Part shown: piece by piece, positions 1-6,035 of the stretch
Layout: each line of letters begins with the position of its first letter
How positions within the stretch are numbered: position 1 is the stretch's first letter
Assembly (NCBI GenBank): GCA_947169005.1
Contig: CAMVOG010000053.1
Location: 1 to 11,592 of the forward strand
DNA length: 11,592 nucleotides
Direction of reading: 5' to 3'
DNA from: an uncultured Clostridia bacterium
GTDB taxonomy: Bacteria; Bacillota; Clostridia; Oscillospirales; Oscillospiraceae
Notes under the pieces: model-generated
Told to the model about the DNA's origin: nothing
What the model saw: only the letters and a program-made list of their open reading frames with translations
The model's database searches: none
Translations under genes and position numbers: made by a program

Positions 1-1
1 G

Positions 2-349
2 GAATACTGTATCGTCACCCCCGAGGCGGCGGAGACGGTGAATCGCGCCAGGCGGGAGGGCCGCCGGGTCATCGCCGTGGGGACCACGAGCTGCCGCACC
101 TTGGAGGCCGTTTCCGCCGAGGACGGGAGCCTGCAGCCCTTCTCCGGCTGGATCAATATCTACATCTATCCCGGCTACCGCTTCAAGTGTATCGACGGCC
201 TTATCACCAATTTCCACCTGCCCGAAAGCACCCTTATCATGCTGGTCTCCGCTCTGGCCGGGCGTGAGCATGTCCTGGCCGCCTACAACACCGCCGTGAA
301 GGAGGGCTACCGCTTCTTCAGCTTCGGCGACGCCATGGTGATTTTGTAG
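2..349 (+). CDS. queA: S-adenosylmethionine:tRNA ribosyltransferase-isomerase QueA, C-terminal part (5' end outside window)
   Basis: This is the last 115 residues of QueA, a cytoplasmic enzyme that transfers and isomerises the ribosyl group of S-adenosylmethionine onto preQ1 in the tRNA anticodon loop to give epoxyqueuosine. The frame is open from base 2, so the gene begins upstream. The GTG at 38 is internal, because family-like sequence precedes it. Visible family signatures are the G-T-T-S-x-R-T-L-E block, the I-Y-P-G-Y block, the L-I-T-N-F-H-L-P-E-S-T-L segment and the terminal Y-R-F-F-S-F-G-D-A-M. Full-length QueA is about 340 residues, so roughly two thirds is missing. It converges on metF across a shared hairpin terminator. 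The family call is secure; upstream partners cannot be seen. Confidence 0.95.
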   Translation, partial: EYCIVTPEAAETVNRARREGRRVIAVGTTSCRTLEAVSAEDGSLQPFSGWINIYIYPGYRFKCIDGLITNFHLPESTLIMLVSALAGREHVLAAYNTAVKEGYRFFSFGDAMVIL

Positions 350-373
350 GGAAGAGAGTAAACCCGTATATGT

Positions 374-412
374 AAAACAGGCCCCCCGACAAACGTCGGA
401 GGACCTGTTTTT
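374..412. terminator. Bidirectional intrinsic terminator between queA and metF
   Basis: Inverted repeat with a stem of about 16 base pairs (arms 375-390 and 395-410, two mismatches) and a 4-nt loop, AAAC. A run of T follows on the + strand (408-412), and the A-run at 374-377 gives T residues on the other strand. It lies in the 89-nt gap between the queA stop and the metF stop, so it can end both transcripts. Confidence 0.85.
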
Positions 413-438
413 CGCTGTTTTGCGCTGTGGCGGACGGC

Positions 439-1317
439 TTACAGACCGGCCTGCTCCAGCAGAGAGGGGACCTTGGACTCCCAGCCCATGGCCATGATGT
501 GCACGCCCTGGCAGTAGGGCTTGCAGGCCTTGATGATGCGGGCGGCGATCTCCACGCCGGTGATGCCGGCCTTGGTCTTCTCCTTGTCGGCGCGCAGCTC
601 ATCGAGCATCTCGTCGGGCACGTGGACGCCGGCGACGTTGGCGTTCATGTACTTGCACATGCCGACGTTCTTGGGGATGATGATACCCAGCTGAACGGGC
701 TTGCCGAACTGCTTGGCCTTCTCCATGAAGGCGATGAACTTCTCGGGCTCAAAGACGGCCTGGGTCTGGAAATAGTCGGCTCCGGCCATGACCTTGCGCT
801 CCATCTTGGCCAGCTGGGCGTCGATGGAATCGCTGCAGGGGGAGACGACGGCGCCCTTGGCAAACTTCGGGGGCTCGCCCACCAGCTCGTTGCCGGCCAG
901 GTCGTGGCCCTCCTCCAGACACTTGACGGTGTGCAGGAGCGAGACGGAATCCAGGTCAAAAACGGGCTTGGCGCCGGGATGGTCGCCCAGCTTGGTGTGG
1001 TCGCCGGTGAGGCAGAGGATGTTGTCGATGCCGAACATACCGGCGCTCAGCAGATCGGACTCCAGAGCCATACGGTTGCGGTCACGGCAGGTCATCTGGA
1101 AGATGGGGTTGAGCCCCTCGTCCTTCAGCGCCTTGCAGACGGCCAGGGAGCCGAGACGCATGACGGAGGACTGGTTATCGGTGACGTTGACGGCGGTGAT
1201 ATTGGAGAGGTACTCCTTGGCCTCCTCCAGCACGTGCTCGATGTGGATACCCTTCGGAGGGCCGACCTCAGCGGTCACGACAAATTCACCACGGTCAAAC
1301 TTTTCAGTAATTTTCAT
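439..1317 (-). CDS. metF: 5,10-methylenetetrahydrofolate reductase, MetF catalytic subunit
   Basis: A 292-residue flavin-dependent TIM-barrel reductase converting 5,10-methylene-THF to 5-methyl-THF, for methionine synthesis or the methyl branch of the Wood-Ljungdahl pathway. Recognisable elements are T-A-E-V-G-P-P-K near residues 15-22 (E17 aligns with the catalytic Glu of MetF), T-C-R-D-R-N at 76-81, L-T-G-D at 103-106 and the D-Y-F-Q-T-Q segment at 181-186. Length is normal for the short bacterial form, which has no regulatory C-terminal domain. The start at 1317 is supported by AAGGAG (complement of 1327-1332) about 9 nt upstream. It is the last gene of a leftward block after the MetV-RnfC2 fusion and MetV. 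That context suggests it works in an NADH-linked MetF/MetV/RnfC2 complex, not as a lone NADH-binding MetF. A structured leader precedes it. Confidence 0.93.
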   Translation of the reverse strand: MKITEKFDRGEFVVTAEVGPPKGIHIEHVLEEAKEYLSNITAVNVTDNQSSVMRLGSLAVCKALKDEGLNPIFQMTCRDRNRMALESDLLSAGMFGIDNILCLTGDHTKLGDHPGAKPVFDLDSVSLLHTVKCLEEGHDLAGNELVGEPPKFAKGAVVSPCSDSIDAQLAKMERKVMAGADYFQTQAVFEPEKFIAFMEKAKQFGKPVQLGIIIPKNVGMCKYMNANVAGVHVPDEMLDELRADKEKTKAGITGVEIAARIIKACKPYCQGVHIMAMGWESKVPSLLEQAGL

Positions 1318-1340
1318 TGTGTTTGTCTCCTTACGATTTA

Positions 1341-1416
1341 CTGCGAAAGCTCCGCTTCCACAGTATATTTTGATTCAAGCGCCCGTTCCTCGCCCCTGAA
1401 GGGGCAACCGGAACGG
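1341..1416 (-). promoter_or_regulatory. Structured metF leader: two further stem-loops and a possible -10 box
   Basis: Two hairpins lie between the metV-metF inverted repeat and the metF ribosome binding site. One spans 1383-1416, with outer arms of 7 bp (CCGTTCC/GGAACGG), an internal loop and an inner 5-bp GCCCC/GGGGC stem closed by TGAA. The other spans 1341-1363, pairing a GGAAGC-like arm with GCTTTC plus an outer CTG/CAG; it ends about 8 nt before the Shine-Dalgarno. A TATACT box on the minus strand (complement of 1362-1367) could be a -10 element, but I find no good -35. The fold matches no riboswitch class I can recognise by eye. Control of metF at the RNA level, or a second promoter, is inference. 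Confidence 0.4.
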
Positions 1417-1423
1417 ATGCGCA

Positions 1424-1486
1424 AAAATCCCCATGCGCTGAAAACTTTCATGCGTCGTGGGACGGCCTGCGGCGCATGGGGATTTT
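1424..1486 (-). terminator. 15-bp perfect inverted repeat after metV, terminator-like on the minus strand
   Basis: The arms at 1424-1438 and 1472-1486 are perfect 15-nt complements, enclosing a 33-nt loop. On the minus strand the second arm ends in ATTTTT, so the structure could end or attenuate transcription after metV, 14 nt beyond its stop codon. The loop is longer than in a typical intrinsic terminator and contains another CATGCG, which could form a competing pairing with the CGCATG of one arm. It may therefore be an attenuator or a dispersed repeat. Confidence 0.55.
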
Positions 1487-1499
1487 ATTAAGAGGTCGG

Positions 1500-2123
1500 T
1501 TATTCCTGCTTGAGATCCAGATCGGTGGCAAAGTTACGCACCTGCACGGGGCACTTCAGCGCGTCCAGACGGCCCACCTGGGTCAGGCGGCGCTGAATGC
1601 GCTCCCAGCCGCACTCCATGTTGGGGTCGACCTCGCAGTGGCCGTTCTTCGCGCCGCCGCACTGGCCGTTCACCAGGCTCTTGGAGCAGGCGGTGATGGG
1701 GCAGATGCCGCCGGTGAGGTTGAGGTAGCACTCGCCGCACTGGTCGCAGTCCACGTCCAGGGGGGTGACGCCCTGGTAGCCGGGCAGGGGATAGGTGTCG
1801 CAGCCCGCGTAGACCTTCTTGCCCTCCAGGTACTCGGAAACGGTCTGCACGCCCACGCCGCAGGAGAAGACGATCACCGCGTCGGCCTCGTCGATCATGG
1901 CTCTGCGGCGCTCCAGGCGGAGCTTCATGTTCTCGGGGTTGCAGATATAATCGGTGGTGAGGATGCCCGTGACCTTATCGGCCTCCAGCCATTCCTTCTG
2001 GAGAGCCTTGGCCTCCTCCTCGGGGAAGCGGACCTCCTTGCAGCCGTGGCAGTTGACGATAAAGACCTTGCCCGCGGCCAGAGAGTCGAGGGTCTCTCTA
2101 TCCTTTAACTGAGTGATCAACAT
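1500..2123 (-). CDS. metV: MetV, methylenetetrahydrofolate reductase small Fe-S subunit
   Basis: A 207-residue cysteine-rich protein of the MetV type (methylene-THF reductase C-terminal domain family), the electron-relay partner of MetF in acetogen-type reductases. The C-terminal core holds C126-x2-C129-x2-C132, then T-G-G-I-C-P (C141), C146, N-G-Q-C-G-G-A-K-N-G (C155), C163 and C171, consistent with Fe-S cluster binding. The N-terminal part has C25-x2-C28, then C61 and C88. It closely resembles the first 200 residues of the upstream fusion protein, so the two probably arose by duplication. It lacks the second Cys of the C-x2-C pair seen there (C61-N-P-E here, C69-N-K-C72 there). The start codon lies one base after the upstream stop, with a GAGGGGG Shine-Dalgarno inside the end of that gene, so translation is likely coupled. 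Confidence 0.88.
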   Translation of the reverse strand: MLITQLKDRETLDSLAAGKVFIVNCHGCKEVRFPEEEAKALQKEWLEADKVTGILTTDYICNPENMKLRLERRRAMIDEADAVIVFSCGVGVQTVSEYLEGKKVYAGCDTYPLPGYQGVTPLDVDCDQCGECYLNLTGGICPITACSKSLVNGQCGGAKNGHCEVDPNMECGWERIQRRLTQVGRLDALKCPVQVRNFATDLDLKQE

Positions 2124-2124
2124 A

Positions 2125-4089
2125 TTACTTCATCCCCCTCACAGCGTTTTTACCGGCCTTGATCTTCTTGACCAGCGGGATCTTGGAGGAGCAGATGTAC
2201 TCGCAGCTTCTGCACTCGATACAATCCATCACGTTCTTGTCCTTCATGCCCTGCCAGTTTTCCGCGTCGGCATACTTGGAGAAGTAGAGGGGAGAAAGCT
2301 CCATGGGACATACGTCCACGCAGCGGCCGCACTTGATACAGCTGACCTCCTGGGAAACGTCGGGCTCGATGGCGATGACGCCGTTGGTAGCCTTGATGAC
2401 GGGCACATTCAGCTCCGGCAGATCGATGCCCATCATGGGGCCGCCGGACTTGAAGATCACGTCGTCGTCCACGGCGCCGCCGCAATAGTCCACAAGGGCC
2501 TTGATGGGGGTGCCGATCTTCACGATGAAGTTGCCGGGCTTGCGGATCTTCTCGCCGGTAACGGTCACGACGCGCTCCACCAGCGGCATGCCGCACTGGA
2601 TGGCGTCGGCAATGGCCTTGGCGGTGGAAACGTTGCCCACCACGCAGCCCACGTCAGCGGGAAGCCCGCCGCTGGGGACCTGACGGCCCATCACACGCTT
2701 GATGAGCATTTTCTCAGCGCCCTGGGGATATTTGGTGCGGGCGGTGACGACCTCGATGCCCTCCAGCTCCGCGGTCTTCGCGGTCAGAAGCTCGATGGCG
2801 TCGGGCTTGTTGTCCTCGATGACGATGATGCCCTTGGGGGCGTCCACAGCCTTCATCATGGCCTTCAGGCCGTAGATGACCTCGTCGGCGTAGTTCAGCA
2901 GGACCTGGTGGTCCGCCGTCAGCAGCGGCTCGCATTCGCAGCCGTTGAGCAGAACGGCGTCGATGGGCTTGCCGGGCTTGAGCTTGACGGAGGTGGGGAA
3001 GCCCGCACCGCCCATACCGACGATACCGGCCTCCTTGACGATCTCCACGATCTCGTCGGGGGTCAGCTCCTCCAGACTCTTGTTGGGCTTCACGGATTCG
3101 GCCAAGGTGTCTTTTCCGTCGTTCTTGATGACCACGGAGAGGACCTTGCCGCCCTTGGTGGGATGCAGCCGATCCTCCACCGCCAGCACGGTACCGCTGA
3201 CGCTGGAGTGAACGTTGCCGGAGATGAAGCCGGCGCACTCGCCGATCTTCTGGCCCACCTTCACGCTGTCGCCGGCCTGCACCAGAGCGTTCGCCGGGGC
3301 GCCCGCGTGCTGGGACAGGGGGATAACGATCTCCTCGGGAGTGGGGAAGCGCACGAGGCCCGCGCCTTCGCTCAGCTCCTTCCGCTCGGAGGGATGCACG
3401 CCGCCGTAATAGCCGGCGAAGCGGCTGTCACGGATATCGGTCACGTACTTGTGGATCACGTCGAAGTTGACCTTGTTGTAGTCGCGCACCTGCACGGCCA
3501 TCTTCTTCAGCTCGTCCAGGCGGCCCAGCTGAGCCAGACGGTTCTGAATCTTCTCCCAGGCGCAGTCCTTATCGGGGCTGACCTCGCACTTGCCGTTCTT
3601 CGCGCCGCCGCACTGGCCGTTGATCAGGCTCTTGGAGCAGTCCACGATGGGGCAGATGCCGCCGGTCATGTTCAGATAGCACTGGGCGCAGGCGTCGCAG
3701 GCCTTCTTCGTGAGGGCCATGCCGTGATGGCCGGTGTAGTTCAGAGAATTGGCCCCGGCGTAAACGGGCAGGTCTGTCAGCTCCGCCACGGTCTGGATGC
3801 CCAGGCCGCAGGAAACCACGAAAACGCTCTTGGTGCCCTCGGGGATCGCGTCCTTCAGCTTCTTCTCGGTCTGGCACTTGTTGCAGAGGAAATCGACCCG
3901 CATGGAGCCCGTAACGGTCTTTCCCTGCTCCTCGGCCAGCTTGACGAATTGGGCGCAGTCCGGCTCGTCCATCGTTTCAAATTCCTTGAAACATTTGTTG
4001 CAGGCTACGACGAAGACGTTGTCCGTTTCGGCCAGAAACGGCGATAGCTCGTCGATCGTCTTCAGCCTGTACTTCGTATAGTTCTCCAA
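2125..4089 (-). CDS. rnfC2: MetV-RnfC2 fusion, NADH-oxidising electron-input subunit of methylene-THF reductase
   Basis: A 654-residue two-part protein. Residues 1 to about 205 are a MetV domain with C30-x2-C33, C69-x2-C72, C94, C131-x2-C134-x2-C137 and the T-G-G-I-C-P and N-G-Q-C-G-G-A-K-N-G blocks. From about 228 it is RnfC-like: G-G-V-H-P-S-E at 229-235, a barrel-sandwich region at 248-300, the glycine-rich G-M-G-G-A-G-F-P nucleotide/flavin loop at 358-365, N-G-C-E-C-E-P at 382-388, and two ferredoxin-type [4Fe-4S] motifs (C584, C587, C590, C594; C623, C626, C629, C633). No membrane segment or signal peptide is seen. By analogy with the Acetobacterium woodii MetF-MetV-RnfC2 complex, it should oxidise NADH and pass electrons to MetF. 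I start it at the TTG at 4089; the open frame runs 35 codons further, but those residues have no family character. No other Rnf subunit is nearby, so it is not a piece of a membrane Rnf operon here. Confidence 0.88.
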   Translation of the reverse strand: MENYTKYRLKTIDELSPFLAETDNVFVVACNKCFKEFETMDEPDCAQFVKLAEEQGKTVTGSMRVDFLCNKCQTEKKLKDAIPEGTKSVFVVSCGLGIQTVAELTDLPVYAGANSLNYTGHHGMALTKKACDACAQCYLNMTGGICPIVDCSKSLINGQCGGAKNGKCEVSPDKDCAWEKIQNRLAQLGRLDELKKMAVQVRDYNKVNFDVIHKYVTDIRDSRFAGYYGGVHPSERKELSEGAGLVRFPTPEEIVIPLSQHAGAPANALVQAGDSVKVGQKIGECAGFISGNVHSSVSGTVLAVEDRLHPTKGGKVLSVVIKNDGKDTLAESVKPNKSLEELTPDEIVEIVKEAGIVGMGGAGFPTSVKLKPGKPIDAVLLNGCECEPLLTADHQVLLNYADEVIYGLKAMMKAVDAPKGIIVIEDNKPDAIELLTAKTAELEGIEVVTARTKYPQGAEKMLIKRVMGRQVPSGGLPADVGCVVGNVSTAKAIADAIQCGMPLVERVVTVTGEKIRKPGNFIVKIGTPIKALVDYCGGAVDDDVIFKSGGPMMGIDLPELNVPVIKATNGVIAIEPDVSQEVSCIKCGRCVDVCPMELSPLYFSKYADAENWQGMKDKNVMDCIECRSCEYICSSKIPLVKKIKAGKNAVRGMK

Positions 4090-4104
4090 AGATTCACCCT
4101 CCTT
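4087..4104 (-). promoter_or_regulatory. Ribosome binding site that sets a TTG start for the MetV-RnfC2 fusion
   Basis: On the minus strand AAGGAGGG (complement of 4097-4104) is followed by a 7-nt spacer and a TTG codon at 4089-4087, which opens M-E-N-Y-T-K-Y-R-L. This near-perfect Shine-Dalgarno at correct spacing decides the start against the upstream ATG at 4194, whose extra residues would translate the ribosome binding site itself. Confidence 0.8.
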
Positions 4105-4205
4105 AGTGGAATGATTCGCGCAGCCGCCCGCGTCTGCCCGCCGCTGCACCGGCGGAAAAAGCGGCGCGGGAAACTGAAATCTGCATTTCTGCACTATTTT
4201 AGTTT

Positions 4206-4245
4206 ATCATATCACGCGGCGCTTTTCCAGCATAATTTGCGCCGC
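4206..4245 (-). promoter_or_regulatory. Candidate promoter and inverted repeat upstream of the methylene-THF reductase block
   Basis: The 296-nt divergent gap between the leftward C1 genes and the rightward flavoprotein gene has an AT-rich core. On the minus strand TATGAT (complement of 4206-4211) is a reasonable -10, but no good -35 lies 16-18 nt upstream. Just upstream of it is a perfect 7-bp inverted repeat, GCGGCGC (4216-4222) and GCGCCGC (4239-4245), with a 16-nt spacer. It covers the -35/spacer region and could be an operator. A second perfect 8-bp inverted repeat (4276-4283 and 4309-4316) lies on the side of the divergent gene. The promoter call is weak. Confidence 0.35.
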
Positions 4246-4345
4246 ATATCAAAATATTTTTACCAAATCCGCCGCCCTCTGCCGGGCAAAGACCGTGCAA
4301 AATCAACAGGCAGAGGAAAATGCCCTGGCGCTGCCGGGAAAGGCG

Positions 4346-4354
4346 TGTTATACT
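4346..4354 (+). promoter_or_regulatory. Extended -10 promoter for the flavoprotein-esterase unit
   Basis: TG-T-TATACT (TG at 4346-4347, hexamer at 4349-4354) fits an extended -10 element 31 nt before the ATG at 4386. The -35 region is poor, which an extended -10 can offset. A GGGAGGA ribosome binding site at 4373-4379 follows. The inverted repeat at 4276-4283/4309-4316 lies just upstream. Confidence 0.5.
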
Positions 4355-4385
4355 GAAACAAAAAAGATAGATGGGAGGAATCGAA

Positions 4386-5192
4386 ATGAACGCTGCGGAA
4401 GTGCTGAATACACTTGATCCCGCAGACGGTTCGGGCATAGTCCGCGCCCTGCTGGAGCAGGGCGGCTTCCTCTGCGCGGGGGTCCTGGGCCTGGACGGGA
4501 GGCCCTGGGTCGCGCCCGTGCCCTATTGCATGGAGCGGGAGGGAGCCCTGTGGTTCTCCGCCGCCAAAAACGAGCCCTTCTACACGGCCCTGTCCCTGCG
4601 CCCGGAAACGGAGCTTTGCCTGCCCCTGGAGAACGGCGGCAGCCTGCGGCTCAGCGGCAAGGCGGTGTTTTCCGAGGAAGCAGAGGTCCTTTCCGCCTGC
4701 CTCGCCGCCAACCTCGGCCTGCAAGGGCGCTATGCGGGGCGGGAGGAGTATCTGATCCCCTTCTGCCTGACGGAGGCCCGGGCCACCCTGCGCCTTGAAG
4801 CGGACGCGGAGGAACGCGAGTGGCTTCTGGGCACGGCGGAAAGCGTTCTGCTGGGGCCGCGGCTGAAAAAGGATAAGGAGCTGCGGGACCGGATCGCCTC
4901 TCTGCTGCGGCGGCGGGAGGAGCGGCCCGAAGAGTGGCCGGAGGGAGAGCTGGGCCTTGTGACCGACGGTGCGCTGCTGCTCTTCGCGGAGGCGGCGAAG
5001 GCTCTCTGGCCCCGCCTGGACGTTCAGCCCATGGAGCTGGCCGCCCGCTATGAGACCTACGACGAGCGGGAGCGCTACGTACTGCTGGCCAAACGGCTTT
5101 ACGGCAACGTGACGGTGGACAAGCCCGAGCAGCTCACGGAGCTGCTGAGCCCGGACACCCTGCGCCGCCTGCTGGAGGAAAGGGGAGAGTAG
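4386..5192 (+). CDS. PNPOx-like FMN-binding split-barrel protein with an extra C-terminal region
   Basis: A 268-residue protein. Residues about 15-140 have the layout of the pyridoxamine 5'-phosphate oxidase-like flavin split barrel: a hydrophobic strand, D-G-R-P-W-V-A-P-V-P-Y at 37-47, L-W-F-S-A-A-K-N at 55-62, then L-R-P-E-T-E-L and a L-R-L-S-G-K-A strand around 87-93. Members of this superfamily bind FMN, F420 or haem, and substrate cannot be read from sequence. The remaining 125 residues are charged and helical in character, and I do not recognise them. I use the ATG at 4386 with GGGAGGA upstream; an in-frame ATG at 4371 overlaps that ribosome binding site and is unlikely. No signal peptide or membrane segment is evident. 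The stop is 2 nt before the downstream esterase start, indicating one operon. Confidence 0.65.
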   Translation: MNAAEVLNTLDPADGSGIVRALLEQGGFLCAGVLGLDGRPWVAPVPYCMEREGALWFSAAKNEPFYTALSLRPETELCLPLENGGSLRLSGKAVFSEEAEVLSACLAANLGLQGRYAGREEYLIPFCLTEARATLRLEADAEEREWLLGTAESVLLGPRLKKDKELRDRIASLLRRREERPEEWPEGELGLVTDGALLLFAEAAKALWPRLDVQPMELAARYETYDERERYVLLAKRLYGNVTVDKPEQLTELLSPDTLRRLLEERGE

Positions 5193-5194
5193 CC

Positions 5195-5868
5195 GTGAAA
5201 ACGATCAACGCCGCGGGGCGGGAGCTCAGCCTTTACGGAGAAGGCGGCCCGCTGATCCTGCTGTTGGGCGGCGGAGAAGCCGGGGACGCCATATGGAGCG
5301 AAACGAAAAAGCGGACTGCTGCGCCCCTGACCCTGGCGCTGCTGCCCGTGGAGGATTGGGACGGGGCCCTGTCTCCCTGGCCCGCGGAGAAGATCTTCCG
5401 TGGCGGCAGGGATTTCTCCGGCGGGGCGGGGGAGACCCTGTCCTTTCTGGAGCGGGAGCTGCTGCCTGCGCTGACGGAGAGCCTGGGCCGGGCGGGGGAG
5501 GCCCCCTGGCTGGCGGGCTATTCCCTGGCAGGGCTCTTTGCCTTGTGGGCCCTCTTTGAGAGCGATTCCTTCGCCGGGGCCCTTTCCGCCTCCGGCTCCC
5601 TCTGGTATCCGGGCTTTGCGGACTACGCCGCCCGCCCCTTCCGCCCCAGGGCGTTTACCTCTCCCTGGGAGATAAGGAAAGCCGCACCCGCAACCCCGTT
5701 ATGGCAAGAGTGGAGGAAAACACCCGGGCCTTCTTCGCCCGCTGTCAGTCCGAGAGCATCCCCACCCGCTTCGACCTAAACCCCGGCAACCACTTCAACG
5801 AGCCGGAAAAGCGCCTCGCCATGGGACTTGCCTGGATCGCGGAGGGCTGCGAGCCTCCCGCCCCCTGA
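5195..5868 (+). pseudogene. Alpha/beta-hydrolase esterase (esterase D / IroE-like), frameshifted
   Basis: Starts at GTG 5195, 2 nt after the flavoprotein gene, with a GGGGAGAG ribosome binding site inside that gene's end. The first frame encodes a typical esterase N-terminal half with nucleophile elbow G-Y-S-L-A-G (S110) and continues to S-G-S-L-W-Y-P-G-F. After about residue 148 the family sequence jumps to another frame (codon phase changes by -1, somewhere in 5625-5655, a C-rich stretch). That frame reads V-Y-L-S-L-G-D-K-E (Asp codon at 5671) and N-P-G-N-H-F (His codon at 5791), the rest of the catalytic triad, and ends at TGA 5866-5868. Read straight, the product stops at 5779 as 194 residues without catalytic Asp or His. 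One added base would restore a protein of about 224 residues, normal for the family. A recent mutation or an assembly/homopolymer error are both possible; the rest looks undecayed. Confidence 0.8.
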
Positions 5869-5920
5869 GCCCTACTTTTCGATGACTGTATTCCAAACAT
5901 AAAAATATGCAAAATTCGTA

Positions 5921-5949
5921 TTGTATTTTATCTGAAATTTTATTATAAT
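5921..5949 (+). promoter_or_regulatory. Strong sigma-A-type promoter of the glycyl radical enzyme gene
   Basis: TTGTAT (-35, 5921-5926), a 17-nt spacer, and a consensus TATAAT (-10, 5944-5949), preceded by A/T-rich sequence from about 5891 that could act as an UP element. Predicted transcription start is near 5956, leaving a leader of about 80 nt before the ATG at 6036. It is the best promoter in the window and fits the biased codon use of the gene. Confidence 0.82.
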
Positions 5950-5955
5950 GTACTT

Positions 5956-5975
5956 GAGAAAGTTTTGGCTTTCTC
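5956..5975 (+). promoter_or_regulatory. Stem-loop at the predicted 5' end of the glycyl radical enzyme transcript
   Basis: A perfect 7-bp inverted repeat, GAGAAAG (5956-5962) and CTTTCTC (5969-5975), with a 6-nt loop, begins at the predicted transcription start. It could be a 5'-terminal stabilising hairpin of the mRNA or, as DNA, an operator just downstream of the -10 box. The ribosome binding site AAAGGA (6021-6026) follows 45 nt later, 9 nt from the ATG. Confidence 0.5.
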
Positions 5976-6035
5976 CTATGACCCGCAGGCAAATGAAAAT
6001 GAAGATAGATCAGCGAAGAGAAAGGACAATGCCAA

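Noticed and set aside
38..349. GTG at 38 as a true start
   Set aside because: The frame is open to base 2 with QueA-like sequence before it; this is a gene truncated by the window edge.
427..1491. A 354-codon plus-strand open frame opposite metF
   Set aside because: Antisense shadow of metF with no domain signature; it also runs through the inverted repeat and the metF leader.
1318..1499. A known THF or SAM riboswitch before metF
   Set aside because: Several hairpins are present, but I see none of the conserved core sequences of those classes by eye. A covariance search would be needed to settle it.
2113..4047. A 644-codon open frame on the plus strand opposite the MetV-RnfC2 gene
   Set aside because: Same antisense codon-bias effect. 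The minus-strand frame has clear MetV and RnfC motifs and a strong ribosome binding site.
2125..4089. Part of a membrane Rnf (ferredoxin:NAD+ oxidoreductase) operon
   Set aside because: No RnfD, G, E, A or B gene is adjacent; the gene is embedded with metV and metF, and the protein carries a MetV domain.
4371..4385. ATG at 4371 as the start of the flavoprotein gene
   Set aside because: It would place the good GGGAGGA ribosome binding site inside the coding region; the ATG at 4386 has correct spacing.
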